In this document: one piece after another, positions 1 to 7,957 of the stretch | Numbering within the stretch: the stretch's first letter is position 1 | Layout: every line of letters begins with the position of its first letter | NCBI RefSeq assembly: GCF_024584805.1 | Contig: NZ_CP075715.1 | Span: 4,704,526 to 4,768,525 of the forward strand | Length of the DNA: 64,000 nucleotides | From: Streptomyces sp. FIT100 | Lineage (GTDB): Bacteria; Actinomycetota; Actinomycetes; Streptomycetales; Streptomycetaceae | Direction: 5' to 3' | Position numbers and translations under genes: made by a program | The notes under the pieces: generated by a model | What the model was told of the DNA's origin: nothing | The model's input: the letters and a program-made list of their open reading frames with translations, nothing else | The model's database searches: none

Positions 1-453
1 GAGGCCGGGGACCGGGTCCCCGCGGCGGCCGCGCGCGAGGCGGTCCTGAAGCTGCGCGCGGGCAAGGGCATGGTGCTGGACCCCGAGGACCACGACACCT
101 GGTCGGCCGGGTCGTTCTTCACCAACCCGATCCTGACGGCTGCCGAGTACGAGACGTTCCTCACGTGCGTACGCGACCGCCTCGGCGACGGCGTCACGCC
201 GCCCGCGTACCCCGCGGGCGACGGCCACACCAAGACCTCCGCGGCCTGGCTCATCGACAAGGCGGGCTTCACCAAGGGATACGGCGAGGGTCCGGCCCGT
301 ATCTCCACCAAGCACACCCTGGCCCTGACCAACCGGGGCTCGGCCACGACCGAGGACCTGCTGGCGCTCGCCCGCGAGGTCGTGGCGGGCGTCCGCGACG
401 CCTTCGGCATCACGCTCGTCAACGAGCCGGTGACGGTCGGCGTCAGCCTCTGA
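1..453 (+). CDS. murB: UDP-N-acetylmuramate dehydrogenase, C-terminal part (cut by window edge)
   Basis: FAD/NADPH-dependent reduction of UDP-GlcNAc-enolpyruvate to UDP-MurNAc in cytosolic peptidoglycan precursor synthesis. The frame is open from base 1 to a TGA, giving about 150 residues: the substrate-binding C-terminal domain. Recognisable MurB signatures are SAGSFFTNP (with the serine that protonates the intermediate in this family) and KTSAAWLIDKAGF. The N-terminal FAD-binding domain lies outside the window. It is convergent with the next gene. Identification is firm; the start cannot be seen. Confidence 0.93.
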   Translation, partial: EAGDRVPAAAAREAVLKLRAGKGMVLDPEDHDTWSAGSFFTNPILTAAEYETFLTCVRDRLGDGVTPPAYPAGDGHTKTSAAWLIDKAGFTKGYGEGPARISTKHTLALTNRGSATTEDLLALAREVVAGVRDAFGITLVNEPVTVGVSL

Positions 454-478
454 ACGGCGGTGGTCGGCAGGCCGGCAG

Positions 479-532
479 CAGCGGTCAGGTCACCGGCAGC
501 GGTCAGGTCACCGGCAACCGTCAGGCCACCAG
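479..532. repeat. 18-bp tandem repeat, three copies
   Basis: Two perfect copies of CAGCGGTCAGGTCACCGG and a third degenerate copy lie between the stop of murB and the stop of the convergent reductase. No coding or terminator function is evident. Confidence 0.75.
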
Positions 533-538
533 CGGCGG

Positions 539-1181
539 TCAGTACGCCACCGCCACCGCCTGCTTCACCGTTGCCGGGTCGCCGGTCATCGCCAGCATCG
601 CGTGGGCGACGTCCGCCCGGGAGATCTTCGCGCCGCCGCGCAGGCTCGCGCCGACCGCCGTGCGGTAGCGCCCGGTGAGCGGGCCGTTGGTCAGCTTCGG
701 CGGCCGGACCGACGTCCAGTCGGTCGCGCTGCGCCGCATGTCGTCCTCCATGATCCGCAGGTCGTCGTAGTGCTTGCGCAGCACCCGCGAGACCAGGGGC
801 GTGCCGATGTACCGCAGGAAGAACGTCTCGTCCTCGGGGACGGGCCCGAGCGGCGCCGCGCTCACCGCGAGGAAGCGCCGGGTGCCCGCCGCCTCCAGGG
901 CCTGGAGCACCGGGCGGGTGAGCCGCGAGGCGACCCCGACCTGCTTGGTGGAGCGGGGGCCGAGGCCCGAGAGGACCGCGTCGCGGCCCGCGCGCCCGGC
1001 GCAGCGCCTCCGGGTCGTCGAACCGGGCCGTCGCCACATCGAGCCGCTCGCGCCCGTCGGCCGGGACGGACAGCCGTGCCGGGTCACGGACCACGGCCGT
1101 GACCTGATGGCCGGCCGCCAGGGCCTGGCGGACGATCTCCTGGCCGATGCCGCCGGTCGCGCCGAGAACCGTGAGCTTCAT
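539..1181 (-). pseudogene. NAD(P)H-binding reductase (NmrA/SDR-like), frameshifted
   Basis: The natural ATG at 1181 opens a Rossmann start, MKLTVLGATGGIGQEIVRQA, which runs as a good NAD(P)-binding domain to about base 1005. The continuation (GRDAVLSGLGPRSTKQ... to the TGA at 539) is in another frame, so start and stop differ by one base modulo 3. One surplus base (or two missing) near 985-1005, in a GGGCGCGCGGG tract, explains it. The repaired protein would be about 213 residues, typical of the atypical-SDR/NmrA family with unknown substrate. It is divergent from a TetR gene and shares an operator region with it, so it is probably the repressor's target. It could be a real null allele or a sequencing error. 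Confidence 0.75.
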
Positions 1182-1205
1182 GTCTACCCCGAGAAGATGG
1201 TGGAA

Positions 1206-1254
1206 GGTGGGTGAGTGCTTACTCACCACTAGGGTGAGTAAGCACTCACCCACC
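1206..1254. promoter_or_regulatory. Double palindromic operator for the adjacent TetR regulator
   Basis: A 22-bp arm at 1206-1227 and its exact reverse complement at 1233-1254 are separated by 5 bp. Each arm contains GTGAGTGCTTACTCAC (1211-1226) or its complement GTGAGTAAGCACTCAC (1234-1249), itself a near-palindrome of the kind TetR dimers bind. It sits in the 103-bp gap between the divergent reductase and tetR-like starts and should control both. Confidence 0.8.
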
Positions 1255-1284
1255 CGTCAACCCCCGATCCCGGATGGAGCGCAC

Positions 1285-1878
1285 ATGCAGCGACCCGCGC
1301 GGGAGCGCATCCTCGACGCCGCGCACCGGCTGATGCTCACCGTCGGCCTGACCCGGGCCACCACCAAGGCCATCGCCGCGGCCGCCGACTGCTCCGAAGC
1401 GGCGCTGTACAAGCACTTCGCGAGCAAGGAAGAGCTGTTCGTGAACGTGCTGAAGGAGCGGCTGCCCGAGCTGGACCCGTTGCTGCGCCGGCTCGACGCG
1501 GACCCGGGGGAGCGGAGCGTCGAGGAGAACCTGACCGACATCGCGCGCCAGGCCGCGCTCTTCTACGCCGAGGTCTTCCCGATCGCGGCGTCGCTCTACG
1601 CCGAGCCGTCACTCAAGGCGCGCCACGACGACGCGATGCGGGCGATGGGGGTCGGGCCGCACCGGCCGATCGAGGCGCTCGACGCATATCTGCGGGCCGA
1701 GCGGGCGGCGGGCCGGGTCGCCGCGGACGCGGACACGTTCGCCGCGGCCTCGCTGCTGCTCGGTGCGTGTGCGCAGCGCGCCTTCGCGTACAAGGCGACC
1801 GCCGGCGGTGAGCCGCCGCAGTCCCTCGACGAGTTCGCGGCCGGGATCGTCCGCATGCTGCTGCGCGGGCTCGGCTAG
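1285..1878 (+). CDS. TetR/AcrR family transcriptional regulator
   Basis: 197-residue DNA-binding repressor. The N-terminal helix-turn-helix (about residues 8-55) is clear: RERILDAAHRLML, then TTKAIAAAADCSEAALYKHF, then ASKEELF. The C-terminal ligand domain (about 70-195) is unspecific to the eye, and the ligand is unknown. The ATG at 1285 was chosen because upstream in-frame codons would run through the operator. It is divergent from a Rossmann-fold reductase, the classical TetR arrangement for a self-regulated reductase pair. Its TAG stop touches the CTAG end of the neighbouring inserted element. Confidence 0.92.
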   Translation: MQRPARERILDAAHRLMLTVGLTRATTKAIAAAADCSEAALYKHFASKEELFVNVLKERLPELDPLLRRLDADPGERSVEENLTDIARQAALFYAEVFPIAASLYAEPSLKARHDDAMRAMGVGPHRPIEALDAYLRAERAAGRVAADADTFAAASLLLGACAQRAFAYKATAGGEPPQSLDEFAAGIVRMLLRGLG

Positions 1879-2081
1879 CTAGTGCTGTGACCGGAAAGGT
1901 TCACCGAGTAGCTCGCGGCGTCCGGTGCGGTGCATCGCAAGGCGGAGGGTCGCCCTCGTACTGGGCGTACTCGGGTGACTCCGACAACGCCGCGTGGGGG
2001 CACCTCCCGTGCCCGAAGGGCTACGGGGGAGTGCCGTGCCGGGCGTCGCGAGCCGGTGAACCCTCCCGGCCACAGCACTAG
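1879..2081. mobile_element. MITE-like 203-bp non-coding element with CTAG ends
   Basis: The ends are inverted repeats: CTAGTGCTGTGACCGG... on the left and, reading inward from the right, CTAGTGCTGTGGCCGG..., with matches continuing for about 28 bp. CTAG at both outer ends looks like a 4-bp target duplication of the YTAR type used by IS5-group transposases. There is no reading frame inside. It fills the whole gap between two convergent genes, and the adenosine deaminase stop codon lies inside its right CTAG. The element could also fold into a long hairpin and act as a bidirectional terminator. Confidence 0.7.
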
Positions 2082-3130
2082 CCGGCCAGCCAGGTGTCGA
2101 TGCCCGCCAGGAGCTCCGTACGGACCTCCTCCGGCGCCGCCGATCCGCGCACCGACTGGCGGGCGAGCTCCGCCAGTTCCGCGTCGGTGAAGCCGTGGTG
2201 GCGGCGGGCGATGTCGTACTGGGCCGCCAGGCGGGAGCCGAAGAGGAGGGGGTCGTCGGCGCCGAGGGCCATGGGGACGCCCGCGTCCCACAGGGTCCGC
2301 AGAGGCACGTCCTCCGGCTTGTCGTAGACACCGAGCGCGACGTTCGACGCCGGGCAGACCTCGCAGGTCACGCCGCGCTCCGCCAGCCGGCGCAGCAGGC
2401 GGGGGTCCTCCGCGGCCCGTACGCCGTGGCCGATGCGCGAGGCGTGCAGGTCGTCCAGGCAGTCCCGTACGGACGAAGGGCCCGTCAGTTCGCCGCCGTG
2501 CGGGGCGGCGAGCAGCCCGCCGTCGCGGGCGATGGCGAACGCGCGGTCGAAGTCGCGGGCCATGCCCCGCCGCTCGTCGTTGGAGAGCCCGAAGCCGACC
2601 ACGCCCCGGTCCGCGTACCGCACGGCCAGCCGGGCGAGTGTGCGGGCGTCCAGGGGGTGCTTCATCCGGTTCGCCGCGACCAGCACCCGTATCCCGAGGC
2701 CGGTCGCGCGCGCCGCGTCGTCCACCGCGTCGAGGATGATCTCCAGCGCCGGGATCAGTCCGCCCAGCATCGGCGCGTACGACGTCGGGTCGACCTGGAT
2801 CTCCAGCCAGCCGGAACCGTCCCTGACGTCCTCCTCGGCGGCCTCGCGCACCAGCCGCCGGATGTCCTCGGGGGCGCGCAGACACGAGCGCGCGATGTCG
2901 TACAGCCGCTGGAAACGGAACCAGCCGCGCTCGTCCGTCGCCCGTAGCTTCGGCGGCTCGCCGCTGGTCAGTGCGTCGGGGAGGTGGACCCCGTATTTGT
3001 CGGCGAGTTCGAGCAGGGTGGCGGGCCGCATCGAGCCCGTGAAGTGCAGATGCAGATGGGCCTTCGGCAGCAGACTCAGATCGCGGACTTTCGGGGGGTT
3101 CGGGGGGTGTCCCCCTGAAGGGCTCGGCAT
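2078..3130 (-). CDS. add: Adenosine deaminase
   Basis: 350-residue zinc-dependent hydrolase converting (deoxy)adenosine to (deoxy)inosine in purine salvage. The amidohydrolase-superfamily signatures are in order: metal-binding HLHLHFTGS near the N-terminus, HGGE about two thirds in, SRIGHGVRA, and the C-terminal ALGADDPLLFGS with the metal-ligand aspartate pair. The ATG at 3130 gives the usual short lead-in MPSPSGG; a longer upstream extension in the same frame is low-complexity and rejected. The stop lies in the terminal CTAG of the adjacent MITE-like element. A hairpin upstream separates it from aspC. Confidence 0.92.
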   Translation of the reverse strand: MPSPSGGHPPNPPKVRDLSLLPKAHLHLHFTGSMRPATLLELADKYGVHLPDALTSGEPPKLRATDERGWFRFQRLYDIARSCLRAPEDIRRLVREAAEEDVRDGSGWLEIQVDPTSYAPMLGGLIPALEIILDAVDDAARATGLGIRVLVAANRMKHPLDARTLARLAVRYADRGVVGFGLSNDERRGMARDFDRAFAIARDGGLLAAPHGGELTGPSSVRDCLDDLHASRIGHGVRAAEDPRLLRRLAERGVTCEVCPASNVALGVYDKPEDVPLRTLWDAGVPMALGADDPLLFGSRLAAQYDIARRHHGFTDAELAELARQSVRGSAAPEEVRTELLAGIDTWLAG

Positions 3131-3200
3131 TGGAAGATCTTGCCGCAGGGGGCGGCCGTCCGGCAGCCCCTTTCCCCGATCGGGTCCTTGCCCGAACACA

Positions 3201-3236
3201 GGAACGGGCTCCCGGCCGAAGCCGGAAGCCCGTTCC
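3201..3236 (-). terminator. Stem-loop terminator downstream of aspC
   Basis: Perfect outer arms GGAACGGGCT / AGCCCGTTCC and inner CCGGC / GCCGG around a CGAA tetraloop. No U-tract, as is usual in Streptomyces. It lies 50 bp past the aspC stop and before the add start. Confidence 0.75.
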
Positions 3237-3240
3237 GCAG

Positions 3241-3270
3241 GAAGCAGCAGGAAGCAGCAGGAAGCAGCAG
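3241..3270. repeat. 10-bp tandem repeat, three copies
   Basis: GAAGCAGCAG is repeated three times exactly, between the aspC stop and its terminator hairpin. Probably slippage; no function seen. Confidence 0.8.
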
Positions 3271-3285
3271 GGAGTCGCCGGGAGC

Positions 3286-4512
3286 TCAGTCCCGGGCCTC
3301 CGCCAGCAGCTTCTGGAGCCGCGAGACACCCTCGACCAGATCCTCGTCGCCCAGCGCGTACGACAGCCGCAGATAGCCGGGCGTGCCGAACGCCTCGCCC
3401 GGTACGACCGCGACCTCGGCCTCGTCCAGGATCAGCGCCGCCAGCTCCACGGAGGTCTCCGGGCGCTTGCCGCGGATCTCCTTGCCGAGCAGGGCCTTCA
3501 CCGACGGGTACGCGTAGAAGGCGCCCTCCGGCTCCGGGCAGATCACGCCGTCGATCTCGTTGAGCATCCGCACGATGGTCTGCCGGCGGCGGTCGAACGC
3601 CTCACGCATCGTCGCGACCGCGTCCAGGCTGCCGGAGACCGCGGCGAGCGCGGCGACCTGCGCCACGTTGGACACGTTGGACGTGGCGTGGGACTGGAGG
3701 TTGGTCGCGGCCTTCACGACGTCCTTCGGGCCGACGATCCAGCCCACCCGCCAGCCGGTCATCGCGTACGTCTTCGCCACGCCGTTCACGACGATGCACT
3801 TGTCGCGCAGCTCGGGCACGAGCGCGGGGATCGAGGTGAACGCCGCGTCGCCGTAGACGAGGTGCTCGTAGATCTCGTCCGTCAGCACCCACAGACCGTG
3901 CTCCAGGGCCCAGCGGCCGATCGCCTCGGTGTCCGCCTCGCTGTAGACCGCGCCGGTCGGGTTGGACGGGGAGACGAAGAGGACGACCTTGGTCCGCTCG
4001 GTGCGCGCCGCCTCCAGCTGCTCGACCGAGACCCGGTAGCCGGTGGTCTCGTCGGCGACCACGTCGACCGGGACACCGCCCGCGAGCCGGATCGACTCGG
4101 GGTACGTCGTCCAGTACGGCGCCGGGACGATGACCTCGTCACCCGGGTCCAGGATCGCGGCGAAGGCCTCGTAGATCGCCTGCTTCCCGCCGTTGGTCAC
4201 CAGGACCTGGGCCGGGTCGACCTCGTAGCCGGAGTCGCGGAGCGTCTTCTCGGCGATGGCCTTCTTCAGCTCGGGAAGGCCGCCGGCCGGCGTGTAGCGG
4301 TGGTACTTCGGGTTCTTGCATGCCTCGATCGCGGCCTCGACGATGTAGTCGGGCGTCGGGAAGTCGGGCTCGCCCGCGCCGAAGCCGATCACGGGACGCC
4401 CGGCGGCCTTGAGGGCCTTGGCCTTGGCGTCGACGGCGAGGGTCGCGGACTCGGAGATCGCGCCGATGCGGGCGGACACCCGGCGCTCGGTCGGAGGAGT
4501 TGCAGCGCTCAT
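3286..4512 (-). CDS. aspC: Aspartate aminotransferase (class I/II PLP enzyme)
   Basis: 408 residues. Transfers the amino group between aspartate and 2-oxoglutarate, linking nitrogen metabolism to the TCA cycle. Fold-type I features are visible in order: GFGAGEPDFPTP, TNGGKQAIYEAF, PYWTTYPE, SPSNPTGAVY, DEIYEHLVY, and the PLP-binding lysine in VAKTYAMTGWRVGW. The C-terminal arginine region is YLRLSYA. The ATG at 4512 (MSAATPPTERRVSARIGA) matches the family N-terminus. It is divergent from tRNA-Trp/secE, a conserved neighbour in Streptomyces. Substrate could be a related amino acid. Confidence 0.93.
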   Translation of the reverse strand: MSAATPPTERRVSARIGAISESATLAVDAKAKALKAAGRPVIGFGAGEPDFPTPDYIVEAAIEACKNPKYHRYTPAGGLPELKKAIAEKTLRDSGYEVDPAQVLVTNGGKQAIYEAFAAILDPGDEVIVPAPYWTTYPESIRLAGGVPVDVVADETTGYRVSVEQLEAARTERTKVVLFVSPSNPTGAVYSEADTEAIGRWALEHGLWVLTDEIYEHLVYGDAAFTSIPALVPELRDKCIVVNGVAKTYAMTGWRVGWIVGPKDVVKAATNLQSHATSNVSNVAQVAALAAVSGSLDAVATMREAFDRRRQTIVRMLNEIDGVICPEPEGAFYAYPSVKALLGKEIRGKRPETSVELAALILDEAEVAVVPGEAFGTPGYLRLSYALGDEDLVEGVSRLQKLLAEARD

Positions 4513-4658
4513 ACGGCCATCGTCCCAGACCCCGCGGGGCCCGGGCACAAGGGTTTCGCGGACCGGACAGATGTCGGGGAGATAGGGGGGAGAGGCGCGG
4601 TCGGTGGCCTGACAGGGCCCTGTCGGAACACGGACAGGAACCACTGAGAAGCTGTCTG

Positions 4659-4688
4659 TTCGACGCAGCGCCTCTGACCACGTACACT
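4659..4688 (+). promoter_or_regulatory. Candidate promoter for tRNA-Trp/secE
   Basis: TTCGAC (4659-4664), 18-bp spacer and TACACT (4683-4688), about 60 bp upstream of the tRNA. Fits the Streptomyces housekeeping (HrdB) consensus moderately well; no experimental support. Confidence 0.4.
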
Positions 4689-4750
4689 CTTGGCTCGTTG
4701 GCCCTCACCGACCACCTCGACCCATGGGGTAGGTTTGGGGGGAACCACAA

Positions 4751-4823
4751 AGGGTCGTAGCTCAATTGGTAGAGCACTGGTCTCCAAAACCAGCGGTTGG
4801 GGGTTCAAGTCCCTCCGGCCCTG
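4751..4823 (+). tRNA. trpT: tRNA-Trp(CCA)
   Basis: Full cloverleaf. Acceptor AGGGTCG pairs with CGGCCCT (one G-U), D-arm GCTC/GAGC, anticodon stem CTGGT/ACCAG with loop CTCCAAA (anticodon CCA), T-arm GGGGG-TTCAAGT-CCCTC, discriminator G. The 3' CCA is not encoded. It lies just upstream of secE, the conserved actinomycete position. Confidence 0.97.
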
Positions 4824-4929
4824 CTACACACACCTTCGCCAGGATGTGTGCGCATGTACGTACTTCGATATACAGCCGTGCGGCTCAACCGGGCGCGGCA
4901 CGGCCACGACCCGGAATCAGGTGAGAGAC

Positions 4930-5217
4930 GTGACGGACGCCGTGGGCTCCATCGACATGCCTGATGCCGAGGATGAGGCGCCAGAGGCCCGGAAGAAGAC
5001 CCGGAAGGGCGGCAAGCGCGGGAAGAAGGGCCCCTTCGGGCGCCTCGCGCTGTTCTACCGCCAGATCGTCGCCGAGCTGCGCAAGGTCGTCTGGCCGACG
5101 CGCAGCCAGCTGACGACGTACACCACAGTGGTGATTGTCTTCGTCGTCATCATGATCGGCCTTGTGACCGTGATGGACTATGGCTTGCAGGCAGCAGTCA
5201 AGTACGTCTTCGGCTGA
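4930..5217 (+). CDS. secE: Preprotein translocase subunit SecE
   Basis: 95-residue essential subunit that clamps SecY in the SecYEG channel. A charged, lysine-rich N-terminus (RKKTRKGGKRGKKG) is followed by the conserved amphipathic stretch FYRQIVAELRKVVWPTRSQL and one transmembrane helix, TTVVIVFVVIMIGLVTVMD. This is the short single-span form normal outside enterobacteria. GTG at 4930 is preferred; an in-frame GTG three codons upstream is possible. Followed 74 bp later by nusG, the classic secE-nusG pair. Confidence 0.95.
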   Translation: MTDAVGSIDMPDAEDEAPEARKKTRKGGKRGKKGPFGRLALFYRQIVAELRKVVWPTRSQLTTYTTVVIVFVVIMIGLVTVMDYGLQAAVKYVFG

Positions 5218-5291
5218 TCCCGCGGAGGGCGCCTGGCCGGCGCCCCTTTCGCATGTTCCACCCCATCTGTAGCCAGGAAGAAGCAGCCACC

Positions 5292-6194
5292 GTGTCTGAC
5301 CCGAACCTGAACGACGCCATCGAGTCGGCGGAGTCCGCTGAGGACCAGCTCGACATCGTCGAGGCGGCGGACGCTGTGGACCCGGACCAGGCCGAAGCTG
5401 CCGACGACGCCGCGGGGGAGTCGGCCGAGGTGGCCGCGATCCACGCCGAGGACGAAACCGAAGACGAGGCCGAGGCCGAGGCGGTCGCCGAGACCGACGA
5501 GGACGAGGACGCCGCCGAAGCCGCTGAGGCGGAGGACGCCGACGAGGACGAGGCCGTGGCGGAGCCCGAGGCGCCCGTCGACCCGATCGCCGCGCTCCGC
5601 GACGAGCTGCGCGGTCTGCCCGGCGAGTGGTACGTGATCCACACCTACGCGGGCTACGAGAAGCGCGTGAAGGCCAACCTGGAGCAGCGTGCCGTCTCGC
5701 TGAACGTCGAGGACTTCATCTACCAGGCCGAGGTCCCCGAGGAAGAGATCGTCCAGATCAAGAACGGCGAGCGCAAGAACGTCCGGCAGAACAAGCTGCC
5801 CGGTTACGTGCTCGTCCGTATGGACCTGACGAACGAGTCCTGGGGCGTCGTCCGCAACACCCCCGGTGTCACCGGCTTCGTGGGCAACGCCTACGACCCG
5901 TACCCGCTGACCCTGGACGAGATCGTCAAGATGCTCGCCCCCGAGGCCGAGGAGAAGGCCGCCCGCGAGGCCGCGGAGGCCGAGGGCAAGCCGGCTCCGG
6001 CCCGCAAGGTCGAGGTCCAGGTGCTGGACTTCGAGGTCGGCGACTCGGTCACCGTCACGGACGGCCCGTTCGCCACCCTCCAGGCCACGATCAACGAGAT
6101 CAACGCCGACTCGAAGAAGGTCAAGGGCCTCGTCGAGATCTTCGGCCGCGAGACCCCGGTCGAGCTGAGCTTCGACCAGATCCAGAAGAACTAG
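5292..6194 (+). CDS. nusG: Transcription termination/antitermination factor NusG
   Basis: 300 residues. Binds RNA polymerase beta' and couples transcription to Rho or to the ribosome. The NGN domain starts at GEWYVIHTYAGYEKRVKANL (about residue 112) and the KOW domain is VGDSVTVTDGPFATLQATI near the C-terminus. The first ~105 residues are an extremely acidic Asp/Glu/Ala extension absent from E. coli NusG but typical of streptomycetes. GTG at 5292 follows an AGGAAG ribosome-binding site. A strong terminator follows, so secE-nusG is a separate unit from rplKA. Confidence 0.97.
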   Translation: MSDPNLNDAIESAESAEDQLDIVEAADAVDPDQAEAADDAAGESAEVAAIHAEDETEDEAEAEAVAETDEDEDAAEAAEAEDADEDEAVAEPEAPVDPIAALRDELRGLPGEWYVIHTYAGYEKRVKANLEQRAVSLNVEDFIYQAEVPEEEIVQIKNGERKNVRQNKLPGYVLVRMDLTNESWGVVRNTPGVTGFVGNAYDPYPLTLDEIVKMLAPEAEEKAAREAAEAEGKPAPARKVEVQVLDFEVGDSVTVTDGPFATLQATINEINADSKKVKGLVEIFGRETPVELSFDQIQKN

Positions 6195-6209
6195 CTCGCA
6201 CAGAAGCTT

Positions 6210-6259
6210 CCGACCAGGTCAGAACGGCCCTCGTGGCCGTTCTGACCTGGTCGGTTTTT
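6210..6259 (+). terminator. Rho-independent terminator after nusG
   Basis: A perfect 20-bp stem (6210-6229 with 6235-6254), 5-nt loop and a TTTTT run. Unusually canonical for this GC content. Confidence 0.95.
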
Positions 6260-6355
6260 GGCCGCGCACTCATACCCGTTATCGTTGTGCGGTATGCCTC
6301 CATCCGGATGATCGGGTGGAAGGCGGAAAACTCTCACTAGGACCCGGAGAGAGCA

Positions 6356-6790
6356 ATGCCTCCCAAGAAGAAGAAGGTCACGGGGCTTATCAAGCTCCAG
6401 ATCCAGGCCGGCGCGGCCAACCCGGCTCCGCCGGTCGGCCCCGCGCTGGGTCAGCACGGCGTCAACATCATGGAGTTCTGCAAGGCCTACAACGCCGCGA
6501 CCGAGTCGCAGCGTGGCATGGTCGTGCCGGTGGAGATCACGGTCTACGAGGACCGTTCCTTCACCTTCGTCACCAAGACTCCGCCGGCCGCCAAGCTGAT
6601 CCTCAAGGCCGCGGGTGTGGACAAGGGCTCCGGCGAGCCGCACAAGACCAAGGTCGCCAAGCTGACGCGCGACCAGGTCCGCGACATCGCCACCACCAAG
6701 ATGCCCGACCTGAACGCCAACGACCTGGACGCCGCCGAGAAGATCATCGCCGGCACCGCCCGCTCCATGGGCATCACGGTCGAGGGCTGA
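6356..6790 (+). CDS. rplK: 50S ribosomal protein L11
   Basis: 144 residues. Forms the GTPase-associated centre with 23S rRNA and is the site of thiostrepton action and RelA activation. The N-terminal domain carries the proline-rich [23 protein letters not shown], and the C-terminal rRNA-binding domain ends RSMGITVEG. The ATG at 6356 follows GGAGAG. Forms the two-gene rplK-rplA operon downstream of the nusG terminator, so it has its own promoter in 6260-6340, probably subject to L1 autoregulation as in other bacteria (not shown here). Confidence 0.98.
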
Positions 6791-6900
6791 TCAGCTCCCC
6801 GCTTGCCACGCGGCGGTAGCCGCACACGCAGCACAGCAGTGGCAGGGCCAGGCGCTGGCCCGGACCACGACTCCACACCTGAACCAACACAGGAGAAGAA

Positions 6901-7623
6901 GTGAAGCGCAGCAAGGCTCTCCGCAACGCGGACGCCAAGGTCGACCGGGAGCGCAGCTACGCCCCGCTCGAGGCCGTCCGCATTGCGAAGGACACCGCCA
7001 CCACCAAGTTCGACGGCACCGTCGAGGTCGCCTTCCGCCTGGGCGTTGACCCGCGCAAGGCCGACCAGATGGTCCGTGGCACCGTGAACCTTCCGCACGG
7101 CACCGGTAAGACCGCCCGGGTCCTGGTCTTCGCGACCGGTGACCGTGCTGCGGCCGCGGAAGCCGCTGGCGCCGACATCGTCGGCTCCGACGAACTGATC
7201 GACGAGGTCGCGAAGGGCCGTCTGGACTTCGACGCCGTCGTCGCCACCCCGGACCTCATGGGCAAGGTCGGCCGCCTCGGCCGTGTGCTCGGTCCCCGTG
7301 GTCTCATGCCGAACCCCAAGACCGGCACCGTGACCATGGACGTCGCCAAGGCTGTCACCGACATCAAGGGCGGCAAGATCGAGTTCCGCGTCGACAAGCA
7401 CTCGAACCTGCACTTCATCATCGGCAAGGTCTCCTTCGACGAGACGAAGCTGGTCGAGAACTACGCCGCGGCGCTGGAGGAGATCCTCCGTCTGAAGCCG
7501 TCCGCCGCGAAGGGCCGCTACATCAAGAAGGCGACCCTGACCACCACCATGGGCCCCGGCATCCCGCTGGACTCCAACCGCACCCGCAACCTCCTCGTCG
7601 AGGAGGACCCGGCAGCTGTCTGA
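6901..7623 (+). CDS. rplA: 50S ribosomal protein L1
   Basis: 240 residues. Binds the mobile L1 stalk of 23S rRNA that releases deacylated tRNA, and represses its own operon in many bacteria. Family motifs are VDPRKADQMVRGTVNLPHGTG and the L1 signature GRLGRVLGPRGLMPNPKTGT. The GTG at 6901 follows AGGAGAAGAA. The 110-bp gap from rplK and the strong downstream terminator make rplKA a discrete transcript. Confidence 0.98.
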   Translation: MKRSKALRNADAKVDRERSYAPLEAVRIAKDTATTKFDGTVEVAFRLGVDPRKADQMVRGTVNLPHGTGKTARVLVFATGDRAAAAEAAGADIVGSDELIDEVAKGRLDFDAVVATPDLMGKVGRLGRVLGPRGLMPNPKTGTVTMDVAKAVTDIKGGKIEFRVDKHSNLHFIIGKVSFDETKLVENYAAALEEILRLKPSAAKGRYIKKATLTTTMGPGIPLDSNRTRNLLVEEDPAAV

Positions 7624-7655
7624 CCGGGTACGAGCCTGACCGGCTCAGGTGTACT

Positions 7656-7695
7656 GGACGGCCCCCACGCCTCTTCCGAGGCGTGGGGGCCGTCC
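7656..7695 (+). terminator. Terminator after rplA
   Basis: A perfect 18-bp stem (7656-7673 with 7678-7695) around a TTCC loop. No T-run. Separates rplKA from rplJL. Confidence 0.92.
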
Positions 7696-7709
7696 CCGTA
7701 CGGGCGGAT

Positions 7710-7739
7710 TTGCCTGTACGGCACCCCGTCCCGTACGCT
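7710..7739 (+). promoter_or_regulatory. Probable rplJ-rplL promoter
   Basis: TTGCCT (7710-7715), 18-bp spacer, TACGCT (7734-7739). It lies just after the rplA terminator and about 220 bp before rplJ, leaving room for the long L10 leader. Confidence 0.6.
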
Positions 7740-7745
7740 TCCACG

Positions 7746-7957
7746 GAAGCCAAAGACCGCTGGTTGTCGCTGTGCCCTCACAGGGTGCGGCGGCCGAAGG
7801 ATCCGCTTGACTGCGGACGGCCCGCGCAGGTGACAGTGGAAGAGCTCCCGGATGTCCATCCGGTCGAGCTCCGCCCCGTGCGCCTGCGCCCGGGGCGTTT
7901 CGTTTTGTTCAGCCCCTTCCGAGCGGTCCTCATCACCCGGAAGGAGGCCGACGCTCT
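7746..7957 (+). promoter_or_regulatory. Ribosomal protein L10 leader with attenuator hairpin
   Basis: About 210 nt of structured untranslated leader before rplJ, the expected place for the L10(L12)4 autoregulatory element. Its 3' part has a GC stem CGCCCCG/CGGGGCG (7872-7897) followed by TTTCGTTTTG, i.e. an intrinsic-terminator shape 50 bp before the start codon. This suggests transcription attenuation when free L10-L12 binds. Function is inferred from position and structure. Confidence 0.65.
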
